Shown in pieces: positions 7,702 to 16,362 of a stretch of DNA of 64,000 bases. The notes beneath the pieces were generated by a model. It saw only the letters and a list, made by a program, of their open reading frames with translations. It made no database searches and was not told the origin of the DNA. How positions within the stretch are numbered: the first letter of the stretch is position 1; the number at the start of each line of letters is the position of its first letter. Source of the DNA: Sphingobacterium oryzagri (lineage in GTDB: Bacteria; Bacteroidota; Bacteroidia; Sphingobacteriales; Sphingobacteriaceae); contig NZ_CP117880.1 of the NCBI RefSeq assembly GCF_028736175.1, positions 3,844,001 to 3,908,000 of the forward strand, given 5' to 3'. The position numbers and the translations under genes are program-made.

Positions 7702-9462
7702 ATGAGCGAGCTTATCAGATTATTCGATATAATAGAAAGGTATGAAAAACAGCATGCAAGATCATGTATGTTGGCCGGCAAACGAAACGGAAAATGGGTG
7801 GAATATTCCACAGAAAGCTTTTTAGAGCTTGTAAACGGATTAAGTCGAGCCCTCCTTGCACGTGGGTTTCAAAAAGGCGACCGTGTGGCATTGATGTCGG
7901 GCAACCGGCCGGAATGGAATATCGTAGACTTTGCTTGTAATCAATTGGGTGTAGCCATTGTACCACTTTACCCAACCTTATCTGCCCAGGATCTTTCTTA
8001 CATTGTTAACAATGCGGAAGCCAAATTGGTGTTTGTGAGCAATGCCGATCTTTCTGGAAAAATCGATCAAGCTATCGACGATCATGATTTACAGATTGAT
8101 GTTTTTACGTTTGATAACGTGGATGGTAAAAAGCATTACGAAGAGTTGATAAATGAGGGAAAAGCGTTGGATACGGATTTGGCGCCTATCCGCGCCGGGG
8201 TGCAAAGCGACGATCTGCTCACGCTGATCTACACATCGGGAACAACCGGAAAGCCTAAAGGCGTATTTTTAACGCATGGCAACATCATCAGCAATGTCAA
8301 GGCCTGCTCCCACCTGGTGCCCGACACGCTCAACAAAGCCATCAGCTTTTTGCCGTTGTGCCACATATTTGAACGTATGGTCGTCTACCTTTACCTTTCA
8401 AAAGGTATTCAGATTTATTATGCAGAAAACCTGGACAATATCGTGGTGGATATAAACGATGTCAAACCGGAAGTGTTTACGACGGTGCCGCGCGTTTTGG
8501 AAAAGGTGTATGATAAGATAATTGAAAAAGGTAAATTGTTGACCGGGATCAAGAAATCGCTATTCTTTTGGGCGCTCGAACTGGGGCATAAATATCAGGA
8601 ACCGCAAAAGAATGGTTTTTTTTATAACCTGAAATTGAGCATTGCGCGGAAATTAATATTTTCGAAGTGGCAAGAAGCCTTGGGCGGAAATGTACAACTC
8701 ATTATATCTGGCGGTGCAGCCTTGCAAGAGCGATTAGGCCGCGTATTCTGGGCTGCCGGTATTAAGGTCTTAGAAGGTTACGGACTGACAGAAACCTCGC
8801 CTGTGATAGCGGTCAACTCACACGCGGATGCCGACGTCAAATTTGGTACAGTAGGCCGCGTGCTTAAAAACTTAACGGTAAAAATTGCTTCGGATGGCGA
8901 GATTTTGGTCAAGGGGCCGAGCATTACCTCAGGTTATTATAAAAATGAGGAAGCGACTAAAGAGGCAATTGATGCGGATGGATTTTTCCATACCGGCGAT
9001 ATTGGACAGATCACCAGCGACGGTTTTTTGAAAATAACGGATCGCAAAAAAGAAATGTTCAAAACGGCGGGTGGAAAATATATCGCGCCGCAAACATTGG
9101 AAAATAAATTTATGGAGTCTACCCTTATTGCACAAATTATGGTGATTGGTGAAAACCAGCGTTTCCCGGCGGCATTGATCGTTCCGGCATTCGAAGAGCT
9201 GGAAAAATGGAGCAAACACAAGGGAATCAACGTTACATCGCGAGAAGAACTGGTCAAAAATCCGGAAGTAATTGATAAATATCAGAAGGAACTAGATCGG
9301 TTAAACGCGGGATTTGGTCAATGGGAAAAAGTCAAAAAATTTCAGCTGCTTGCGAAAGAGTGGACAATTGATGGCGGCGAACTAACGCCTAAACTTAGCC
9401 TGAAACGTAAGGTTATTCTGAAAAATCTGGAAAACGTCATTAACAAAATATACGAAGAGTAA
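7702..9462 (+). CDS. Long-chain fatty acid-CoA ligase (AMP-binding)
   Basis: The 586-residue product belongs to the ANL adenylating enzymes. Motifs in order are the P-loop Y-T-S-G-T-T-G-K-P-K-G-V (about 179-190), G-Y-G-L-T-E-T-S-P (about 357), F-H-T-G-D-I-G (about 431) and D-R-K-K-E-M-F-K-T-A-G-G-K-Y-I-A-P (about 448-464). These are typical of bacterial long-chain acyl-CoA synthetases of the FadD15 type, which activate fatty acids for beta-oxidation or lipid recycling. I chose the ATG at 7702; the frame also allows a TTG at 7693, but the ATG follows a GAGG sequence. The YihY gene starts 2 bp after the stop, so the two form an operon. Confidence 0.93.
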   Translation: MSELIRLFDIIERYEKQHARSCMLAGKRNGKWVEYSTESFLELVNGLSRALLARGFQKGDRVALMSGNRPEWNIVDFACNQLGVAIVPLYPTLSAQDLSYIVNNAEAKLVFVSNADLSGKIDQAIDDHDLQIDVFTFDNVDGKKHYEELINEGKALDTDLAPIRAGVQSDDLLTLIYTSGTTGKPKGVFLTHGNIISNVKACSHLVPDTLNKAISFLPLCHIFERMVVYLYLSKGIQIYYAENLDNIVVDINDVKPEVFTTVPRVLEKVYDKIIEKGKLLTGIKKSLFFWALELGHKYQEPQKNGFFYNLKLSIARKLIFSKWQEALGGNVQLIISGGAALQERLGRVFWAAGIKVLEGYGLTETSPVIAVNSHADADVKFGTVGRVLKNLTVKIASDGEILVKGPSITSGYYKNEEATKEAIDADGFFHTGDIGQITSDGFLKITDRKKEMFKTAGGKYIAPQTLENKFMESTLIAQIMVIGENQRFPAALIVPAFEELEKWSKHKGINVTSREELVKNPEVIDKYQKELDRLNAGFGQWEKVKKFQLLAKEWTIDGGELTPKLSLKRKVILKNLENVINKIYEE

Positions 9463-9464
9463 AC

Positions 9465-10421
9465 ATGAAGAAAGAAACACCTTGGCAAAAATTAAAGGGA
9501 TTTGGCTTATTGCTTTTTGACACGTTCAATGATTTTCTCGATGATAGATGCCTGAAGAAAAGTGCTTCTTTAGCTTATTATACGGTATTCTCCATAGGGC
9601 CTCTTATTCTTATTTTGATTTGGGCCCTTGGTTTCTTTTACGGCAGCCAACTCGATAGCCCAACGGGTGCGCGCGACGAGATTATGGCCGAACTTAACCA
9701 GCTCTTTGGTAAAGATATTGCCAATATGCTGGACGCCGCCATCAAGCGCATTTCCGTAGAAAGTAAGCACAGCATCGGCGTGTATATCGGTATCGGTGCG
9801 CTTATTTTTTCATCTACCACCATCTTTGTGGATATCCAAAATTCCATCAACGAAATTTGGCGTGTAAAAGCAAAACCAAAAAAAGGATGGTTGAAGATCG
9901 TTATCGACCGTCTTATTTCTTTCTCGATGATTATCGGCCTGGGTTTCTTACTGATGACTTCCCTTATTTTGAGCAGTGTGATCGGTGTGTTAATGAAATA
10001 CATTATTAAATACCTTCCTGATCTCGACATCCAACTTGTCGGCCTGGTAAATTCAGGGGTATCCTTTGTCATTATTGCCGCTCTATTCGGTTTTATTTTC
10101 GCGGTATTGCCGGATGCGAAAGTACGTTTTCGGGATATTTTTTGGGGTGCTATTTTTACCACCTTGTTATTCTTGCTCGGAAAATTGGTTATATCTTATT
10201 ACCTCACAAATAACGCGACAGCAAGTTCTTACGGTGCAGCTGGTTCCGTTATTATTCTTCTTGCCTTTGTGTATTACTCCGCTGCCATTCTATATTTTGG
10301 CGCCGAATTTACCAAACAGTACGCTATCCGCTACGGCCGGGGCATTATTCCTACATCGTACGCTGTACGGGTAAAACAAACTGAATTTGAAATCGACCAA
10401 CAAACGGGAAACGAGCGTTAA
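9465..10421 (+). CDS. YihY/virulence factor BrkB family membrane protein
   Basis: The 318-residue product is a polytopic inner-membrane protein with about six membrane segments. The N-terminal K-K-S-A-S-L-A-Y-Y-T-V-F-S-I-G-P motif and the later A-A-S-S-Y-G-A-A-G-S-V-I-I-L-L motif are hallmarks of the YihY/BrkB family (once wrongly called RNase BN). The molecular role is unknown. It is translated 2 bp after the acyl-CoA ligase gene. Residues 290-318 form a charged cytoplasmic tail. Confidence 0.92.
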   Translation: MKKETPWQKLKGFGLLLFDTFNDFLDDRCLKKSASLAYYTVFSIGPLILILIWALGFFYGSQLDSPTGARDEIMAELNQLFGKDIANMLDAAIKRISVESKHSIGVYIGIGALIFSSTTIFVDIQNSINEIWRVKAKPKKGWLKIVIDRLISFSMIIGLGFLLMTSLILSSVIGVLMKYIIKYLPDLDIQLVGLVNSGVSFVIIAALFGFIFAVLPDAKVRFRDIFWGAIFTTLLFLLGKLVISYYLTNNATASSYGAAGSVIILLAFVYYSAAILYFGAEFTKQYAIRYGRGIIPTSYAVRVKQTEFEIDQQTGNER

Positions 10422-10584
10422 AAAAAAGCGGTGTTTGGGGCGGAAATAAACAAACACGGTTCGTTTATTTATTGGATCACCAAGTTGTCTTGCGACAGCT
10501 ACTCTTTTCGGACATGAACGAGCAACTAGATACACTAGTATAAAAGCTCGATATATCAGCGATTCATAATCTTCGGCAATCAGC

Positions 10585-10644
10585 AGTCTGCGGAATTATG
10601 GTTTTAATCGTGATATCACGACCTAACGACTAATTCCGCAGACT
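10585..10644. repeat. Nested inverted repeats between two genes
   Basis: A 14-bp perfect inverted repeat (AGTCTGCGGAATTA at 10585-10598, its complement at 10631-10644) encloses a second perfect 14-bp palindrome, TCGTGATATCACGA, at 10608-10621. There is no T-run, so it is not a standard terminator. The 250 bp between the YihY gene and the convergent gene at 10671 hold no other feature that I can see. Confidence 0.75.
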
Positions 10645-10670
10645 ACTTCGCCAAAAACATCTCTCCGATC

Positions 10671-13391
10671 TTACTTCACGTTGTAATAGTAAATCGTCCG
10701 GCCGATAGCGCCGCCTTGATCTTGTCCTTCCACAACGACCTTATACTTACCGTTACCATCCGCATTGTAAAAATCCAGCGTTACATTTCCCGCATCATCG
10801 AGTTTAACTTCCGGATTCCAGTAAACCGTTGTACGGTAATCATTGGTATTTTTAGATTCCGCGGTAGCGTATTTTGGTGCGTAAAACGTCCGTTCTTTGA
10901 CATAGCCTAGTGGCATCATATCAATGATGTTTGTTTTGGGTAACATGCTTTCAATTTCAGCCAACGACATTCTTGGCTGCTTTTTCTGATCGGTTTTCTT
11001 TGTCATGATAGACACGACACCATCATTTTGGTACGTGCGGCTCACGGTTCCCAGTTCGTCGCGCAGGAAGATTTCAATAGCCTCGATTTCTGCCGGCTGA
11101 ATAGAATTTAAAGACGGTTCATCAATCGGCATACCGTTTAAGAAAAACTGTACCGGCACGCGGCTACCTTGGTTATAGTTACGTGAAACGTAGTATTTCA
11201 TCGTTTGATTATCAAAGGTGATACCCGTGAGTAATGTTGTTAAACACATAGTCAACACATTACAACCCGTTATGCGATCTGCATCGATACGATGTTCTGG
11301 CATCGAAAGCCCAGACAGCGCTGAAAACTCTTTGCTCGTCACTTGCTTCCGTTGTATACCTGTTACCTCCACCTCATCGATCAAAATCGAGGTACGGTAT
11401 TCATTCTTGCTGTTAGAAAGATAAGCTTTCATTTCCTGATCGATATTTTGCACGTTGTTACCGGCATAAGGGTTTGCCTGATCTACACCAGCAAAATACG
11501 TTGGATCCATATTGATCACCAAATTTCTGAAGTTATCATTTCCGCGGGCGCTGATCGTTACCTTGGAAGAATCGGGAAATACCAGATTTTCAAAAGCAAA
11601 GCGACCGTTGACATCGGTATACACATCCTTCCGTAGGTTGCGCGCAGGAACCGAAAGCAGCAAGCCTCCATTCTGAAAAGTACGCCCCGTGTTTAAGCGT
11701 AGCGTACCCTTCAGCGTGATACCCTGCTCTGGAAAAGCTTCAACAGGCGGCAATTTTTCGGCGATCAGATCAGTATAGGAAAACCGTCGAAATCCTTGCG
11801 TCATCAACAGGTTATCTAGCGCCGCTTTGCGTTTTTCGTTTTTAGCATTAAAATAATAATTGGGTTGCTCAATAAATCCTTTTAAATCGGAAGTCACCAA
11901 AAAATTGGCTAAAATACCCAGATCCTGATCGTCGTTGTACGGCACTTTAGCTTCATCGGTTACCGATACAGAATAATTACCTTGCAAGGAGTCTTTTGGC
12001 GCTACGTGTAAAGAAAGCTTAACGGCTTCTTTTTGCGCGTAGGTTTCTTTATCCGTTTTTACAGCAATATCCAGTAAGGGTTGCGATTCATTAAACACAA
12101 GTCGTTCGCTGATAGGTTTACCATCGGGCTGCATGATGGTTAATTGCACAATACCGTTAGGAAGTTTATCTTTCGGGATATTAATCAGCACGGACGAATT
12201 TTTTAACGTCGCTTGCGCAGCATACACCAAATGCCCGTTAGACTGCCCTAGCACATAAAACGGCTGGTTGTTCATTTTCGTGAAGAAGCTTTCACTGGCG
12301 ATCAAGCCCATTTGCAAATTTGCGTCATCATCTTTATGCAATACCACGTTGATACCATCGGCCTTCACCTCGGGCAGGTCAAAGCTACGCTCTTCCCCAT
12401 TTTCAAACGTTACATTTGCTTTATATTTTTCGCCCGATGTGGGCAGGAAATCAAAAGATCCCATCCCGAAAGCCAGATCCTGAAAGCTTGCAACTTCCTT
12501 CTTTTTGCTATCCACGATCTTTCCAGATACTTTTAATCCTTTTCCCGTGGAACTAACCGCCTTGAACGCTACTTTCTTCGGCACGCCAGCCAGCAGATCG
12601 CCTCCTTCAGGGAAGAACTGCACATCGGCATCCCAAAGGGCATTTTGCAAGGAATAGTTTCCGACCAGTGCAGGCTCGAGCTTCTCGCCGTCAAGCTTAA
12701 CGATCAATCTTCCTTTTTTGATATATTCGCGTTCTTTAATTGTCAGACTGATATTCACTCGTCCCATATCGTCGGTCTCCGCTTTGCCTTTACCAAACGG
12801 ATCCCATCCATCGATCGCCTCCCAACTGAGCTTGCGGCGGGCAATCAAATTGCCGGAACGATCCCGAAACTGTAAACTCACCTTCGTTTTTGTACTGCTT
12901 TCCGGCGTAAAACTTACTTCGGCGCCTAAGCGCTTATTAATAGCATCGCCCACCGGCACGATCTTGTTGTAAAAATAAGATGGATCGAAATTGCTCATCC
13001 ACAAGGTGTATGCACGAAAGCGGTAGTTATCTTGCGCGACAAATTGCGGATCAAGCACCAATTGGCCTTTGCCTCCATTATCGTTAAGTGGCACACGCAG
13101 CGTTTGGATTAACGAATCTTTACTATTAATCATGTCCACATACACAATTTTGCTGGGACTGTACTCGTACAGATTATGGGTTAAATAGGTTTTAAACCAT
13201 AAGGTATCGCCGACGGCGTAATAAGGCTTATCAAAATGCAAATGCACTTTTTCTACCGGATATACGCCAAAATATTTTTGAACTTTTTCTACAACAGTAT
13301 TAATCGGAATAGCAGGAATTTGTTGCCCTATTCCCGATTTTGCAAAGCATAAAAAGAATAGGGTAAACAATAAAATCGAAAGTTTTTTCAT
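10671..13391 (-). CDS. MG2 and TonB-receptor-plug domain outer-membrane/periplasmic protein
   Basis: The 906-residue product starts with a signal peptide (M-K-K-L-S-I-L-L..., cleavage near G-I-G-Q). I chose the ATG at 13391 because the four residues before it in the open frame precede a normal signal peptide start. An MG2-like domain follows (V-E-K-V-H-L-H-F-D-K-P-Y-Y-A-V-G-D-T-L-W-F, about 40-150), then further beta-sandwich repeats, a carboxypeptidase-regulatory-like domain (about 565-640) and a TonB-receptor plug-like domain (about 680-800: V-P-V-Q-F-F-L-N-G-M-P-I, then V-V-S-I-M-T-K). It lacks a 22-strand barrel. Such proteins are common in Bacteroidota and are thought to sit at the cell surface; the ligand is unknown. 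Confidence 0.85.
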   Translation of the reverse strand: MKKLSILLFTLFFLCFAKSGIGQQIPAIPINTVVEKVQKYFGVYPVEKVHLHFDKPYYAVGDTLWFKTYLTHNLYEYSPSKIVYVDMINSKDSLIQTLRVPLNDNGGKGQLVLDPQFVAQDNYRFRAYTLWMSNFDPSYFYNKIVPVGDAINKRLGAEVSFTPESSTKTKVSLQFRDRSGNLIARRKLSWEAIDGWDPFGKGKAETDDMGRVNISLTIKEREYIKKGRLIVKLDGEKLEPALVGNYSLQNALWDADVQFFPEGGDLLAGVPKKVAFKAVSSTGKGLKVSGKIVDSKKKEVASFQDLAFGMGSFDFLPTSGEKYKANVTFENGEERSFDLPEVKADGINVVLHKDDDANLQMGLIASESFFTKMNNQPFYVLGQSNGHLVYAAQATLKNSSVLINIPKDKLPNGIVQLTIMQPDGKPISERLVFNESQPLLDIAVKTDKETYAQKEAVKLSLHVAPKDSLQGNYSVSVTDEAKVPYNDDQDLGILANFLVTSDLKGFIEQPNYYFNAKNEKRKAALDNLLMTQGFRRFSYTDLIAEKLPPVEAFPEQGITLKGTLRLNTGRTFQNGGLLLSVPARNLRKDVYTDVNGRFAFENLVFPDSSKVTISARGNDNFRNLVINMDPTYFAGVDQANPYAGNNVQNIDQEMKAYLSNSKNEYRTSILIDEVEVTGIQRKQVTSKEFSALSGLSMPEHRIDADRITGCNVLTMCLTTLLTGITFDNQTMKYYVSRNYNQGSRVPVQFFLNGMPIDEPSLNSIQPAEIEAIEIFLRDELGTVSRTYQNDGVVSIMTKKTDQKKQPRMSLAEIESMLPKTNIIDMMPLGYVKERTFYAPKYATAESKNTNDYRTTVYWNPEVKLDDAGNVTLDFYNADGNGKYKVVVEGQDQGGAIGRTIYYYNVK

Positions 13392-13458
13392 CAATATACA
13401 CATTTTTCGCGGAGCTAAATATATTGATTTTTATCGCAATTATAAAGAATTTAACAGC

Positions 13459-14934
13459 TTATAACAGTGGCGCCAATAATCTACAGACCGAATCTAATCC
13501 GCGTTTCCATGCTTTTCGCTTCTTCCAGTTTCGAAGTGTCATCTGTTCGCAGTCCTGTTTATCGGCTTCAAACTGACTTTCCAGTTGTGCACAAAGTTCT
13601 TCATCGGCAATCACCGCAGCAACCTCATAGTTAATGTAAAAACTTCGTGTATCTAGGTTGACTGTGCCAATAAAACTGAGTTTTCCATCAATATTGATCG
13701 TTTTCGCATGAATAAATCCCTTTTTGTAAAAATAAACCTTAACGCCGCGCGCCAACAGAGGTTTTATAAAAGACAAACTAGCGTGTTGCACAATATAAGA
13801 GTCTGACTTTTCGGGCAACATCAACTCTACCGTTAATCCTGCCGCCGCCGCCACCTGCAAAGCTGTAGCCAGCTCGTCACTAGGAATGTAATACGGGGTG
13901 ACCAACTGAATCTTTTTATCGGCTTCGCCGATAGCGATCAATATCGCTTCCATATTGTACGGTCCGATCGAAGCCGGGTCGCTTGACACAAATGATGTGG
14001 CGGCCAGTCCTTTCTTTTCTTCGGACGGAATGTTTCGTAAATAGCCATCGCTTAGTAAGAAAGGCTTGCCATCGGCGAGATTCCACGAATTCCAAAAACC
14101 GATCTGTAACATATTGACCGCCGGACCTTCGATTTGCACGGCTGTATCTCGCCAGTAGACAGCATGACGACGCTCCGGATGATTGATATACCGATCAGAA
14201 ATATTAATGCCCCCCACAAAGCCAAGGCAACCATCAATAACGGCGATCTTCCGATGGTTTCTGTAGTTGCTGTTTGCCAATGAAGTAAAGTTTACAGGCA
14301 TAAAAGGTTTAAAGTCAATTTGGGATTGCTTTTGTTTGCGCATGTATTTTACCAAGTCAGGCGAGCCGATACTATCGACTAGCAAACGAACATGCACACC
14401 TTCATTGGCTTTTGCCTCCAGCACATCCAATATTTCTAAACCAATACCATCCAATTCGTAGATATAATATTCGATATGGATAGCGTGTTTCGCCGCGCGC
14501 AAGGCCGCTAGAAAAGCAGGAAACTTCTCCTCTCCATTTACCAAAAGTTTTACCTTGTTACCGATGGTTGGCGATGAAAGGCGTTCATTCTTTAAAAAGC
14601 TGAAAACCCGTGAAAGGTTACCAATACGATTATTAATATCGGCAATATCTTTTTCCATGAACGGCTCTAAGTTCTGCCATTCTTTCTTCAGGCGCACCGC
14701 CTGCGCGTGGTTGACTTTTTTGATGCGTTTGACACGAGTAAACTTCTGCCCAAAGAGGTAATAAAGCAACAGACCGATGAATGGTAAAAAGACGATGACG
14801 AGCACCCAAGATATCGTTTTTGTCGGATTTCTATTCTCGATCAATATCGTACTAATGACCCCAAAATATAAGATAAGCATCGGTGCCCAGTACCACTCCC
14901 GGACAAAGTTTAAGATCGTATGAATATGCTCCAT
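13459..14934 (-). CDS. cls: Cardiolipin synthase
   Basis: The product has two phospholipase-D (HKD) motifs: H-R-K-I-A-V-I-D about residue 225 and H-A-K-T-I-N-I-D about residue 400, each followed by the usual glycine and asparagine residues (G-G-I-N, G-T-V-N-L-D). The N-terminus has two membrane segments, as in ClsA, which joins two phosphatidylglycerol molecules to cardiolipin in the inner membrane. The open frame extends to 14985, but I prefer the ATG at 14934 (491 residues), which gives the usual short lead before the first membrane helix. The gene stands alone between an oppositely placed efflux operon and the MG2 protein gene. Confidence 0.9.
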   Translation of the reverse strand: MEHIHTILNFVREWYWAPMLILYFGVISTILIENRNPTKTISWVLVIVFLPFIGLLLYYLFGQKFTRVKRIKKVNHAQAVRLKKEWQNLEPFMEKDIADINNRIGNLSRVFSFLKNERLSSPTIGNKVKLLVNGEEKFPAFLAALRAAKHAIHIEYYIYELDGIGLEILDVLEAKANEGVHVRLLVDSIGSPDLVKYMRKQKQSQIDFKPFMPVNFTSLANSNYRNHRKIAVIDGCLGFVGGINISDRYINHPERRHAVYWRDTAVQIEGPAVNMLQIGFWNSWNLADGKPFLLSDGYLRNIPSEEKKGLAATSFVSSDPASIGPYNMEAILIAIGEADKKIQLVTPYYIPSDELATALQVAAAAGLTVELMLPEKSDSYIVQHASLSFIKPLLARGVKVYFYKKGFIHAKTINIDGKLSFIGTVNLDTRSFYINYEVAAVIADEELCAQLESQFEADKQDCEQMTLRNWKKRKAWKRGLDSVCRLLAPLL

Positions 14935-15040
14935 AACCGCTGTAATCTTGATTAAATTAAAAATATTGTCCAGAATTATTTCCATATAATTCCAACGTTA
15001 ATAATTGTTAAACCGTCGACGATATGCCGCTAAAAAGTGT

Positions 15041-15048
15041 TATACTTG
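15041..15048 (+). promoter_or_regulatory. Possible -7 element of the RND efflux operon
   Basis: TATACTTG, one base off TAnnTTTG, lies 60 bp before the ATG at 15109. A clear -33 element is not seen. The same word TATACTTGCAAA occurs upstream of the methyltransferase gene at 60145. Confidence 0.35.
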
Positions 15049-15108
15049 CAAATATCGTGTAACTAAACCGTTACAATTTTAACAGGTCAAACAAGATAAT
15101 AAGAAGAG

Positions 15109-16275
15109 ATGAATTTCAAAAGTTCAAATTTAAAACAGATTGCCTACGCCTTTACTTTTTTTGCCGCCACCCTTGGGTTGACAAATTGCAGTACAGGCAA
15201 ATCAGAAGAAAAAGAAAACAGCAGCAAACCCTTAGCCCTTCCTGTACATACTGTTGATACCAGTAACGCCGTAACCGTTAAAGATTATTTGGGAACAATT
15301 GAAGGCAAGGTAAACGTGGAGATTCGCCCCCAGGTGGAAGGTATCTTGCAAGAAATATATGTGGACGAAGGCGATTTTGTGCAAAAAGGACAGAAATTGT
15401 TTAAGATAGACGCATCGGCTTATCAAGAGGTGCTCAATAATATGGTTGCTACGCAAAATGTCGCCAAAGCAAAATTAGAAAACGCGAAACTCGAGGTAGA
15501 GCGTCTGCGCCCCTTGGTAGAGAATGATGTTATTTCGGACGTGCGCCTACAAACGGCAAAATCGGAATACGATGTAGCGATGGCCTCGCTAGATCAGGCA
15601 ACGGCAGCTGTGCGCAGTGCACAAATCAACAAAGAATTTACAATATTAACGGCGCCTGTGAGTGGTTACATTGGCCGTATTCCAAAGCGTATCGGAAACT
15701 TAGTCAGTAAAGGTGATAGCGAGCCGATGACGGTTCTTTCAGATGTGCAGGAGGTTTTTGTATACTTCTCGATGAATGAATCTGACTTTCTTTACTTTAC
15801 TAAATTAAAAGCCAAGGAAGACAGTGCCGCGGGCATCAATATTCCAAACAACCAGCTGAGTTTTCCGGAAGTTACATTGATTTTAGCCGATGGTGAAGCG
15901 TACAGTAAAAAAGGTCGGGTGGATGCCGTAAATGGACAGGTTGATCGTACAACGGGCGCGATTTCCCTTCGTGCGTCATTTCGCAACACTGAAAATATTT
16001 TACGGAGTGGTAGCACCGGAACACTCAAGATTTCGGAAATTAAAAAAGGCGTGATCCAGATTCCACAGATTGCGACCAGCGAACTCCAGGATCGTACCTT
16101 TGTTTATGTATTAAATCAGCAAAATAAAGCGGAGAGACGTTCCATCACGATCAAAGGTAAAAGTAAAGACAATTACATTGTGTCTTCAGGACTCGCCATC
16201 GGCGACCGGGTGTTGCTTTCCGGCATGGATAAAATAACAGACGGGTCAAGTGTCACACCAATCCCGCAAAAGTAA
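15109..16275 (+). CDS. RND efflux periplasmic adaptor subunit (AcrA/MexA family)
   Basis: The 388-residue product is a lipoprotein: the signal segment ends in L-G-L-T-N-C, with Cys27 the likely acylated residue. A biotinyl-lipoyl-like domain (G-K-V-N-V-E-I-R-P-Q-V-E-G) is split by a helical hairpin (about 105-165), followed by the second half with T-A-P-V-S-G-Y-I-G-R-I and beta-barrel and membrane-proximal domains. This is the typical order of AcrA-type adaptors that link an RND pump to the outer-membrane channel. The pump gene starts 87 bp downstream and the channel gene follows it, so the complete tripartite system is encoded in one operon. No regulator gene is adjacent. Confidence 0.95.
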   Translation: MNFKSSNLKQIAYAFTFFAATLGLTNCSTGKSEEKENSSKPLALPVHTVDTSNAVTVKDYLGTIEGKVNVEIRPQVEGILQEIYVDEGDFVQKGQKLFKIDASAYQEVLNNMVATQNVAKAKLENAKLEVERLRPLVENDVISDVRLQTAKSEYDVAMASLDQATAAVRSAQINKEFTILTAPVSGYIGRIPKRIGNLVSKGDSEPMTVLSDVQEVFVYFSMNESDFLYFTKLKAKEDSAAGINIPNNQLSFPEVTLILADGEAYSKKGRVDAVNGQVDRTTGAISLRASFRNTENILRSGSTGTLKISEIKKGVIQIPQIATSELQDRTFVYVLNQQNKAERRSITIKGKSKDNYIVSSGLAIGDRVLLSGMDKITDGSSVTPIPQK

Positions 16276-16362
16276 TTGCCCCCATTACCATCATCTATTT
16301 TTATTGAGCTGTACCCACCGGCGTACAGCTCGTGAAACGTATTGTCCTACTAAATCTTTTCT

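Noticed and set aside
10671..13391. Full TonB-dependent receptor
   Set aside because: It has a plug-like segment but no large beta-barrel domain after it.
13391..13403. Start of the MG2 protein at 13403
   Set aside because: The ATG at 13391 gives a standard signal peptide beginning M-K-K-L-S.
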